64,000 nt of DNA. It comes from Lysinibacillus fusiformis (lineage in GTDB: Bacteria; Bacillota; Bacilli; Bacillales_A; Planococcaceae). Below the pieces are notes generated by a model. The model was not told the origin of the DNA and made no database searches. It was given only the letters and a program-made list of their open reading frames with translations. Location of the stretch: positions 1 through 64,000 of the forward strand of contig JASENG010000008.1 in the NCBI GenBank assembly GCA_030027265.1, read 5' to 3'. Below are positions 57,459-64,000 of this stretch, one piece after another (position 1 is the stretch's first letter; every line of letters starts with the position of its first letter). The position numbers were made by a program, and so were the translations under genes.

Positions 57459-59468
57459 ATGGAAGGTTTAACTAATAAAAAAGCTAACTTTTTAAATAAA
57501 TTTTTCGGTTTATATCTCTTAGCTGTAATCATGCTATGGTTTAAAACATATATTACGCAAGTAACGCAGTTCAACTTAGGAGTTGAAGGACCGCTTCAAC
57601 AATTCCTTTTATTTATCAATCCGTTAGGCTCGGCTATGTTGTTCCTTGGATTGGCATTTTTATTTAGAGGAAAAGGAAGATATGCTTCACTAGCCATCAT
57701 TTATACAGTCATGTCTATCCTTTTATATGCAAATGCTGTGTATTACCGTTTCTTTAGTGACTTTATTACATTACCAACGGTTGCTCAAACTCAAAACTTT
57801 GGAGATTTAGGCGGCAGTGTTGTTTCATTATTGAGACCGTATGATATTTTATTCTTTGTTGATGTGCTTTTCTTAATTTACCTATGTGTATCTAAAAAAG
57901 TTCAAAAAGATAATACAAGAATGGGATATAAAAAAGCAGTTGCGGTAATTACTTTTGTTATCGGACTTTCTGCTGTGAACTTAGAACTGGCAAATGTCGA
58001 TCGTCCACAATTATTAACACGTGGATTTGATAGAAGTTATATTGTGAAGTACTTAGGAATGTACAACTATACGATTTACGATGCTGCTGAAACAGTAAAG
58101 GCATCTTCGCAAAGGGTATTAGCGGATAACGATGATATGACAGAAGTTATCAACTATACAAAATCCAATTATGCAGAACCAAATCCAGATTATTTTGGTG
58201 CAGCAAAAGGTAAAAATGTTATCTATATCCATTTAGAGTCAATGCAAAACTTTTTAATTAACTATAAATTAAATGGTGAAGAAGTTACTCCATTCCTTAA
58301 TTCGTTAGCTGGAGATTCAAGCTCGCTATACTTCGACAACTTCTTCCATCAAACAGCTCAAGGTAAAACATCGGATGCTGAATTTATGCTGGAAAACTCT
58401 TTATTTGGTTTACCGCAAGGATCCGCTTTTATTACTAAGGGTGAAAATACGTACCAATCGGCGCCAGCGATTTTAGCTGATAATGGTTATTCATCGGCTG
58501 TGTTCCATGGCAATAACGGAACTTTCTGGAATCGAAACAAGATTTATAAAGCATTTGGCTATGAGCATTTCTTTGATGCGAAATATTACGATACAAGTGA
58601 TGAACTTGATATGGCCGAATACGGATTATTAGACAAGCCATTCTTTGAGGAATCAGTACCGCTTTTGGAAAGCTTGCCTCAACCGTTCTATACAAAACTA
58701 ATTACGGTTGCGAACCATTATCCATATAAAATGAATCAAGACTTAACAACGATTGCACCAGCTGATACGGGTGACGCAAGTGTGGATGATTATTTCCAAA
58801 CAGCTCGTTATGCTGATGAAGCAATTGAACAGTTCTTTAATGAGTTAAAAGAATCTGGTTTATATGAAAACAGTGTGTTCGTACTTTATGGTGACCATTA
58901 TGGTATTTCGGAAAACCATAATAAAGCAATGTCAAAACTATTTGACAAAGAGATTACACCTGTTGAAAATGCTAATTTACAAAAAGTGCCATTGATTATT
59001 CACGTTCCAGGAATGGAAGGTGGAGTGAATCATACTTACGGAGGACAAGTTGACCTTCTTCCAACTTTGTTGCACTTACTTGGTGTAGATACACATAATT
59101 ATGTTCAATTCGGTACAGATTTATTATCTGAAGAGCATAATGAAGTAGTAACGTTCAGAAATGGTGACTATGTAAGCCCGGAAATCTACTCAATCAATGA
59201 TACACTTTATGATCCTGCAACTGGTGAGCCGCTAGATGATAGTAAAAAAGATTTAGCAAATGAGTATCAAAAAGAAGCAGATTATAAATTGCAATTATCT
59301 GATAGAGTTGTAAACGGTGACTTATTAAGATTTTATACACCGGCAGATTTTACTAAGGTCGATCCATCAGAGTTCAATTACAACAAAGATTTAGAATTGA
59401 TTGAAGAGCAAAAACAAGAACAAGAACAAGAACAAGAACAAGAAATACAAGAAACTAGCAATGAATAA
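57459..59468 (+). CDS. ltaS: Lipoteichoic acid synthase LtaS
   Basis: LtaS polymerises glycerol-phosphate from phosphatidylglycerol into lipoteichoic acid outside the membrane, releasing diacylglycerol. The 669-residue protein has five N-terminal membrane segments (about 12-180), a linker with the expected processing region (about 210-222), and an extracellular sulfatase-like domain. Its catalytic Thr304 is in TAQGKTSDAEF, and metal ligands are in HLESMQNF, FHGNNGTFWNR and LYGDHYGISENH. The C-terminus ends in a Glu/Gln repeat from a CAAGAA microsatellite. AGGAAGGTGG lies upstream. DagK in the same window handles the diacylglycerol product. Confidence 0.95.
   Translation: MEGLTNKKANFLNKFFGLYLLAVIMLWFKTYITQVTQFNLGVEGPLQQFLLFINPLGSAMLFLGLAFLFRGKGRYASLAIIYTVMSILLYANAVYYRFFSDFITLPTVAQTQNFGDLGGSVVSLLRPYDILFFVDVLFLIYLCVSKKVQKDNTRMGYKKAVAVITFVIGLSAVNLELANVDRPQLLTRGFDRSYIVKYLGMYNYTIYDAAETVKASSQRVLADNDDMTEVINYTKSNYAEPNPDYFGAAKGKNVIYIHLESMQNFLINYKLNGEEVTPFLNSLAGDSSSLYFDNFFHQTAQGKTSDAEFMLENSLFGLPQGSAFITKGENTYQSAPAILADNGYSSAVFHGNNGTFWNRNKIYKAFGYEHFFDAKYYDTSDELDMAEYGLLDKPFFEESVPLLESLPQPFYTKLITVANHYPYKMNQDLTTIAPADTGDASVDDYFQTARYADEAIEQFFNELKESGLYENSVFVLYGDHYGISENHNKAMSKLFDKEITPVENANLQKVPLIIHVPGMEGGVNHTYGGQVDLLPTLLHLLGVDTHNYVQFGTDLLSEEHNEVVTFRNGDYVSPEIYSINDTLYDPATGEPLDDSKKDLANEYQKEADYKLQLSDRVVNGDLLRFYTPADFTKVDPSEFNYNKDLELIEEQKQEQEQEQEQEIQETSNE
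59410..59449 (+). repeat. CAAGAA hexanucleotide microsatellite in ltaS
   Basis: About six tandem copies of CAAGAA/GAACAA encode alternating Gln-Glu at the very C-terminus of LtaS. The 6-bp unit means length change would add or remove residue pairs without shifting the frame. Confidence 0.85.
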
Positions 59469-59475
59469 ATAAAGT

Positions 59476-59519
59476 GGGCAAGATATGACAAGTTACTTTG
59501 TGATATCTTGCCTTTTTTT
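59476..59519 (+). terminator. Terminator after ltaS
   Basis: GGGCAAGATAT pairs with ATATCTTGCC (59503-59512), followed by seven T. Confidence 0.9.
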
Positions 59520-59597
59520 ATCTTCATAAGCCTATTTAGTATATAAAAGTAAAGTAAAACCAAACTACTTTTATAAAGTTGATTGGAGGGATATAGC

Positions 59598-59834
59598 ATG
59601 CCGCATCAGAAGCTGCCAAAGCCTGATAATAGACAGAACAATGTGGAACGATTGCATGACATGATTGAAAATACGGAGAGTAAACTTCAAGAAGCCGAAA
59701 TCAGTCTGGAATTTGTAAGCCCCGAAGAACGAGAGATGCTTCAGAGCAAAAATGAACGTCGCCAGCAATCGATTCAAGCCATGAAACAAGAAATGCAAGA
59801 GGAAATCGATGCCCGAAAAAATAGAGAAATCTAA
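59598..59834 (+). CDS. tlp: Small acid-soluble spore protein Tlp
   Basis: A 78-residue hydrophilic helical protein of the Tlp family, made in the forespore and present in the mature spore. The pattern PKPDNRQNNVERLHDMIENT (8-27 or so) and EFVSPEEREMLQSKNERRQQSI align with B. subtilis Tlp (PQPDDRSDNVEKLQDMVQNT; KNARREQSIEA). ATG 59598 has TTGGAGGG 8 nt upstream; an in-frame TTG at 59583 precedes that site. No clear SigG promoter was recognised. Its presence indicates an endospore former. Confidence 0.9.
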   Translation: MPHQKLPKPDNRQNNVERLHDMIENTESKLQEAEISLEFVSPEEREMLQSKNERRQQSIQAMKQEMQEEIDARKNREI

Positions 59835-59876
59835 GTGCCGGCTCCCTCGAACAAGACGAAATTGTTCGGAAATTGT

Positions 59877-59929
59877 ATATGGACCTGGTCCCAAAATAAC
59901 TCAGAATTGTTTTGGGATCAGGTCCATTT
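59877..59929 (+). terminator. Terminator of tlp; GGACC-type hairpin element, copy 2
   Basis: TGGACCTGGTCCCAAAA (59878-59894) pairs with TTTTGGGATCAGGTCCA (59908-59924), 17 bp with one wobble, then TTTTT. A smaller CGAACA/TGTTCG hairpin (59846-59866) precedes it. The same sequence motif recurs near 26189 and 63597. Confidence 0.88.
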
Positions 59930-60042
59930 TTGATTTTAGTGAGAATTTTCTATTAATTCGAAATTAATAAAATTAGTAAATAGTCCTATATAGCATGTTA
60001 TTATATTGTTAATAATTACTAGTTGAAGAAAACTATAGTAAT

Positions 60043-60152
60043 AATGATTGAAAATCATTGGGCAAAGTTGGATTCCTATAATGGGAAGACAGTAATCACT
60101 TACGGATGCCATACTTTTTACATTTTTATCCCTTTTAAAGGGATTTTTTTAT
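60043..60152 (+). promoter_or_regulatory. Structured leader/attenuator before decarboxylase gene
   Basis: A perfect AATGATT-gaa-AATCATT hairpin (60043-60059) opens the region. A terminator hairpin ATCCCTT/AAGGGAT with seven T (60128-60150) closes it, 84 nt before the decarboxylase start. ATAATGGGAAGAC (60079-60091) and ATAATGAGAAGAC (60151-60163) are near-identical repeats on either side of the terminator. The layout suggests an attenuated leader of unknown class; no known riboswitch matched. Confidence 0.4.
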
Positions 60153-60233
60153 AATGAGAAGACGGGCATACAAAGATTTTCTAATTTAAACAAAGAACTC
60201 TTCAGAATATCTTCAGCAAATGGGGGAATAACA

Positions 60234-61883
60234 ATGGATTTTAAAAGTGTACAAAGACTATTTCCAAGTGAGGATGGAAATAAGCCGCAGCAAGCAGCAT
60301 TCTTAAATTATATTGGAAATTTGATAGAGAATATCGACAGTTTGAAGGATCCAGAAAAATCTACCTTAGGAAATATTCAAGATAAAAACAACGATTTTTA
60401 TAAAGAGCTTATTGAAAATACATATACACCTCAATCGGGGATTGGGATGGACCAAGTAGTACAAGAATTGGTCAATCTTTCAAAAGGCAGCCCGTATCAA
60501 ACAAGAAATTATGTAACGAATTCAATTCCAGTAGCAAGTATGGCAGGAATTATCGGTCAATTAACTACAGCATTATTAAATTCAAATAGCTTATGGGATG
60601 TTTATGGACCAGCGGCAACCGAAGCTGAGGTTCGAGTAATTTCCATGATGTCGAAAATCGTTGGGTATGACTATACGACTAGTTGGGGCTATACAACATG
60701 GGGTGGGCAAGGTGCTGTCTTTAATGGATTGCGTCTTGCAATTGTTAAGCAATTCCCCAATTCAAATGAAGAGGGTATTCCAAATAACCTCTATTGCTTC
60801 GCTTCTGAAAATGCTCATTACAGTTTGTTGAAATCTGTTGAAGCGACAGGTATAGGAAGTAAGCATTTAATTACAGTTAAAGCAGGAGCAGATCACTCTA
60901 TGGACTTAGATGATTTGAAATGTAAGCTGGAAGGGGTTATTCAAAAGGGCGGAATTCCCGTTTATATTGTTGCAACAACAGGTGTAACAGACAGTTTTGG
61001 AATTGATGATGTGAAAGCGGTTAAGGAAATAACTGCAGAACTTGAAAAAAAATATCAATTAAAACCGATTCACATTCATGCAGATTCTGCAATGGGCGGT
61101 TTTTATAGCTTCTTCCGTGAATATGATTTCGCAAACAATCCACTTCAATTTGAAGAGAACGTCTTGGTAAGCTTGGAAAAAATAAATGAAAGAATGCAGC
61201 ATATTCATTTAGCGGATAGTTGTTGTTTTGATTTCCATAAACTTGGCCAAAACCCTTATAACGCAAGTTTATATCTAGTTAAAAATGGACAGGATTTTGG
61301 TCTTCTGGATCTTGAGGAATTCGATACGCCTTATGTTGGGAATCGTGGTTACGGAAGCTATCACACAGGCTATACGTTGGAATGTTCAAGAATGGGAAGT
61401 GCTGTTTCGATTTATGCATCTTTATTAGCCTTTGGTGTCGAAGGATATCAACAATTACTAGCTAACTATGTTCGTGTAAACCTTGCTTTCAGAGAAAAAC
61501 TAGTTAACAAAATTCCTAGAATCAGTATTACAAATAACGAAACAATCGGACCAATTACAAACTTTAGATTGTATGAAAATAAAGCAAACTGGGATTTTGA
61601 AATCAGTGGACGAGCAACAAGTGAGGAAATTGATAAAATAAATGTTTTAAACAATCAGTTATTTGAGATTTTAGGCAAAAATCGTGAAGGTGTATTCTTT
61701 GGGGATACAAAAAAACAATGCTTAGTGGATGTCTCAAACTCAAGGAATCGTCAGCCAATTTATGCGGCCAAGTTTTTCTCAATTTCTCCATATACAACAA
61801 TAGAGCATTTAGACCATATTGTTGAAGCGGTCGATAGTGCCATCAAGGAATTGGAGGAAATAAAAAATGAAGTTCTTATCTAA
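60234..61883 (+). CDS. PLP-dependent group II amino-acid decarboxylase
   Basis: A 549-residue aspartate-aminotransferase-fold decarboxylase. Cofactor residues: His195 (ENAHYS) stacking on PLP, Asp284 ([10 protein letters not shown]) on the pyridine nitrogen, and Schiff-base Lys336 ([11 protein letters not shown]). [13 protein letters not shown] is the typical preceding loop. Length and style recall glutamate, tyrosine or diaminobutyrate decarboxylases; the substrate cannot be chosen. TGGGGGA lies 8 nt before the ATG. Its last 17 nt overlap the start of a chemoreceptor gene. A leader with a terminator hairpin lies upstream. Confidence 0.8.
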   Translation: MDFKSVQRLFPSEDGNKPQQAAFLNYIGNLIENIDSLKDPEKSTLGNIQDKNNDFYKELIENTYTPQSGIGMDQVVQELVNLSKGSPYQTRNYVTNSIPVASMAGIIGQLTTALLNSNSLWDVYGPAATEAEVRVISMMSKIVGYDYTTSWGYTTWGGQGAVFNGLRLAIVKQFPNSNEEGIPNNLYCFASENAHYSLLKSVEATGIGSKHLITVKAGADHSMDLDDLKCKLEGVIQKGGIPVYIVATTGVTDSFGIDDVKAVKEITAELEKKYQLKPIHIHADSAMGGFYSFFREYDFANNPLQFEENVLVSLEKINERMQHIHLADSCCFDFHKLGQNPYNASLYLVKNGQDFGLLDLEEFDTPYVGNRGYGSYHTGYTLECSRMGSAVSIYASLLAFGVEGYQQLLANYVRVNLAFREKLVNKIPRISITNNETIGPITNFRLYENKANWDFEISGRATSEEIDKINVLNNQLFEILGKNREGVFFGDTKKQCLVDVSNSRNRQPIYAAKFFSISPYTTIEHLDHIVEAVDSAIKELEEIKNEVLI

Positions 61884-63567
61884 ATTTAAGCATTCTATTT
61901 TACTAAAATATATTCTAAGTTTTATTATCCCTATTGCTATTTTTTCACTTTGCTTCAGTGCAATTCTCTATATTTTCTCTGAAAGTATTGTAAATAACCA
62001 AGTTCTAGACCAGTTTGAAAAGAACCTGGAGCTGTTGGTGCAGGAGGCTCAGAAGGAAATTGATCCATCTGTTGCAGAAGGGGCAGATAATGGAGACAAA
62101 GAAAAGTATGAAGAGCTTATGTATACTCTAAATAATTATGCTGATAAAAATGAGTCGGTTGAATTAGCCTATGTATTGAATCAAAAAAATGGCAAGAGTT
62201 ATATCGTCGGTGTAAACGGAGATGACTTATATGGAACTGAATATGCATTAACCGAGGAAATGAATAAATCTCTTTCAGAAGGTACAACAGAAATAAGTGA
62301 TATATATGAAGATGAATATGGGATACATAAATCGATTTCAGCTCCTATTAAAGGTACGGATATGATTATTGGAGTAGATCTTGATGCATCGTTTATTCAG
62401 AAACTATATTCGTCTATTTTAAATACCGCTATTATTGTTTCTTTAATTTTTATTGTAATTGGGGCAATCATTGCTTTCTTTGTTAGTAAGAAAATTATCA
62501 ATCCGCTTATTTTGATTCGTAATTATGTCAGCCGAGTAGCTGATGGGGACTTATCAGTAAATGAGCTTCATATTAAAGGGAAAGATGAAATTGCTCAATT
62601 AGCTGAAGGCATTCAAGGCATGGTAAGAAATCTAAATGAATTGATTGCTTCGATTTCTAAGAGTGGTGAGCAAGTTGCAGCTACTTCCCAGGAGCTGATG
62701 GCTGGTGCAGAACAAACAAGCGAGTCCATCAATCAAATTACAGGGGCAATTCAAGAAGTATCAAGCGGAATGGAAAACCAAGTATCGCATATTGAACATA
62801 TGAATGATAATGTAGCAACTATTTCAGGTAGCATGCAACAAATTACCGAAAATCTCAGTATGGTTGCAGACAATTCACAAAGTACAACAAAAATCGCTGA
62901 AAATGGCAGCGAGGTGATTGAAAATGCAGTGGAAAAAATTCATATCACTTATAAAACAATTCAAGAAACTTCGGATGTAGTAAATCGTTTAAGTGATTAT
63001 ACGAAAGAAATTAGTGAGATTGTATCGATCATAACTGAAATAACAGAGCAAACCAATTTACTGGCATTAAATGCTTCCATTGAGGCTGCCCGAGCAGGCG
63101 AACATGGTAAAGGATTTGCTGTTGTGGCAGAAGAAGTACGTAAGTTGGCAGATCAATCGAAGGATGCAGCAAATCATATAAGAAGTAAAATTGAAATTAT
63201 TAAGGATGAAGCAACAAACGCAGTTAAATACATGGGAGTAGGATACAACACATTAAAAGAGGGGGTTTCATCATTTGAACACGTTGGTACGGACTTCACT
63301 AATATTTTGCAGTCGGTTAATCGTGTAAATGATCAGATTTTAGAGATTAACTTTGCAATCGGAGAAATAAATAATGGGGTACACCATATCTCAGCTTCGA
63401 TGAACGATTTAAGTGCAATCTCTACCCAAACCTCAGGGAATATCCAAAACGTTGCAGCCTCATCAGAAGAGCAATCCGCAACAATGGAAGAAATCACATC
63501 ATCAGCTGGCGTTCTATCTCAAATGGCTGACAACCTAAACGAAGCAGTGAATAGATTTAAGTTGTAG
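61867..63567 (+). CDS. Methyl-accepting chemotaxis protein
   Basis: A 566-residue transmembrane chemoreceptor. TM1 (about 13-35), an extracytoplasmic sensor of about 150 residues with Cache-like strands ([38 protein letters not shown]), TM2 (about 184-207), a HAMP domain ([20 protein letters not shown]) and a long helical signalling domain whose tip reads [19 protein letters not shown]. It would bind CheW/CheA to steer motility. GGAGGAAA precedes the ATG, which lies within the decarboxylase gene, so the two are translationally coupled. Ligand unknown; the decarboxylase substrate or product is a natural candidate. Confidence 0.92.
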   Translation: MKFLSKFKHSILLKYILSFIIPIAIFSLCFSAILYIFSESIVNNQVLDQFEKNLELLVQEAQKEIDPSVAEGADNGDKEKYEELMYTLNNYADKNESVELAYVLNQKNGKSYIVGVNGDDLYGTEYALTEEMNKSLSEGTTEISDIYEDEYGIHKSISAPIKGTDMIIGVDLDASFIQKLYSSILNTAIIVSLIFIVIGAIIAFFVSKKIINPLILIRNYVSRVADGDLSVNELHIKGKDEIAQLAEGIQGMVRNLNELIASISKSGEQVAATSQELMAGAEQTSESINQITGAIQEVSSGMENQVSHIEHMNDNVATISGSMQQITENLSMVADNSQSTTKIAENGSEVIENAVEKIHITYKTIQETSDVVNRLSDYTKEISEIVSIITEITEQTNLLALNASIEAARAGEHGKGFAVVAEEVRKLADQSKDAANHIRSKIEIIKDEATNAVKYMGVGYNTLKEGVSSFEHVGTDFTNILQSVNRVNDQILEINFAIGEINNGVHHISASMNDLSAISTQTSGNIQNVAASSEEQSATMEEITSSAGVLSQMADNLNEAVNRFKL

Positions 63568-63578
63568 ATAATTGTAGA

Positions 63579-63625
63579 GGCACCAGATCCGCAAATAATT
63601 CAGTATTGTAAGCGGACCTGGTCCA
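63579..63625 (+). repeat. GGACC-type hairpin element, copy 3
   Basis: ACCAGATCCGC pairs with GCGGACCTGGT (one mismatch) across AAATAATTCAGTATTGTAA, followed by CCACAAAA. The ATTGTA and GGACCTGGTCC parts match the element behind tlp. Confidence 0.6.
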
Positions 63626-63632
63626 CAAAAAA

Positions 63633-63668
63633 ATGGCTCAACCAACTACGTATGGTTGAGCCTATTTT
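63633..63668 (+). terminator. Terminator after chemoreceptor gene
   Basis: GGCTCAACCA (63635-63644) pairs perfectly with TGGTTGAGCC (63653-63662), then TATTTT. Confidence 0.85.
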
Positions 63669-63871
63669 CAGTGAATTTTGAGTAGTTTTAAAGGTTAAAT
63701 ATGGGGGAATGAATTCTAAGTCCGTGGAAACGATTTGTATCTAAATCGTGTGAAATTGTATGAGGAATTAGCATATGAAATGGGAAATGATACTATTTCA
63801 AGATAATTAATTCAATTTTATTCAACTATCAGTTATGGTAAAATTAAAGGAAAATAGATGATTAAATAATC

Positions 63872-63958
63872 TTGCGATAAAGGCAAACCTATCGAAAGGC
63901 AGGGACGCAAAGCTACAGACCTAAAACAATGTTGTTATGGTGGCTGGGTTACCGAAAA
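63872..63958 (+). ncRNA. c-di-GMP-I (GEMM-I) riboswitch
   Basis: Conserved blocks in order: GGCAAACC (63881-63888), a GAAA tetraloop (63893-63896), GGGACGCAAAGC (63902-63913), ACCTAAAAC (the tetraloop-receptor side), and GGTGGCTGGGTTACCG. The base equivalent to G20 of the Vibrio aptamer is G, which favours c-di-GMP over cGAMP. The controlled gene lies beyond the window. A diguanylate cyclase is encoded at 45977-47455. Confidence 0.93.
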
Positions 63959-63979
63959 AGAGGGCTTTATATTTTATAA

Positions 63980-64000
63980 ATCCACCTTTTTAGGGTGGAT
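63980..64000 (+). terminator. Expression-platform hairpin of the riboswitch (cut by window end)
   Basis: ATCCACC and GGTGGAT form a stem with a TTTTTAG loop right at the window end, 22 nt after the aptamer. A T-run would be expected just outside the window; not seen. Confidence 0.5.

Noticed and set aside
59410-59449. Phase-variation switch in ltaS
   Set aside because: The repeat unit is 6 bp and lies at the extreme 3' end, so slippage cannot switch the gene off.
60059-60110. Second c-di-GMP riboswitch
   Set aside because: GGGCAAA is present, but GACGCAAAGC, the CCTAAA receptor and the GGTTACCG end are all missing.

Overview
The window is chromosome from a low-G+C, endospore-forming Bacillales bacterium. 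Gene order follows Bacillus subtilis closely from yebG-purE through purD, yerA-yerB-yerC, pcrB-pcrA-ligA-camS, gatCAB, dagK and rlmCD. A tlp spore-protein gene shows sporulation ability. Protein style and the short intergenic repeats suggest Planococcaceae (Lysinibacillus/Solibacillus type); this placement is inference. No prophage, insertion sequence, intact rRNA, tRNA or CRISPR locus was seen.

Layout. 1-698: no protein gene; short CGCTTATT-type repeats and a decayed 5S rRNA-like sequence. 699-2102: amj (lipid II flippase, minus strand) and the NETI protein YebG. 2118-15763: the full IMP pathway, purE-K-B-C-S-Q-L-F-M-N-H-D, behind two PurR boxes, a promoter and a guanine-type purine riboswitch; a terminator separates purH from purD. 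15850-26150: DUF2892 protein, adenine deaminase, YerB, YerC, PcrB, then pcrA-ligA-camS from a promoter with a LexA box at its start point. 26517-31603: gatCAB, a thioredoxin-like protein and dagK. 31604-32964: a 1.36 kb intergenic block with two 52-bp-period palindromic arrays and a duplicated double-hairpin element, then rlmCD.

34455-47455 is accessory: OhrR divergent from an alpha/beta hydrolase, a GNAT enzyme, a frameshifted 3' relic of an RlmCD-type gene, DUF3311 plus sodium:solute symporter, three membrane proteins of unknown role, an ABC-2 transporter, a Dus enzyme, two small membrane proteins (one apparently starting at ATC), a prolyl-iminopeptidase-like hydrolase and a diguanylate cyclase. 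47747-59468 is rich in envelope functions: an NlpC/P60 hydrolase with LysM, a MarR-MMPL operon, HelD, a YocH-like LysM/3D protein and LtaS. 59598-64000 holds tlp, a PLP decarboxylase overlapping a chemoreceptor gene, and a c-di-GMP-I riboswitch cut by the window end.

How it fits together: the pur genes make IMP under dual control (PurR sensing PRPP, riboswitch sensing guanine/hypoxanthine), and the adjacent adenine deaminase feeds salvage. PcrA and LigA are tied to DNA repair through LexA. The diguanylate cyclase and the terminal riboswitch show that c-di-GMP signalling operates here. The most unusual items are the 52-bp arrays, the decarboxylase-chemoreceptor pair, the ATC-start small gene, the 5S-like relic and a dispersed hairpin family built on GGACCTGGTCC.
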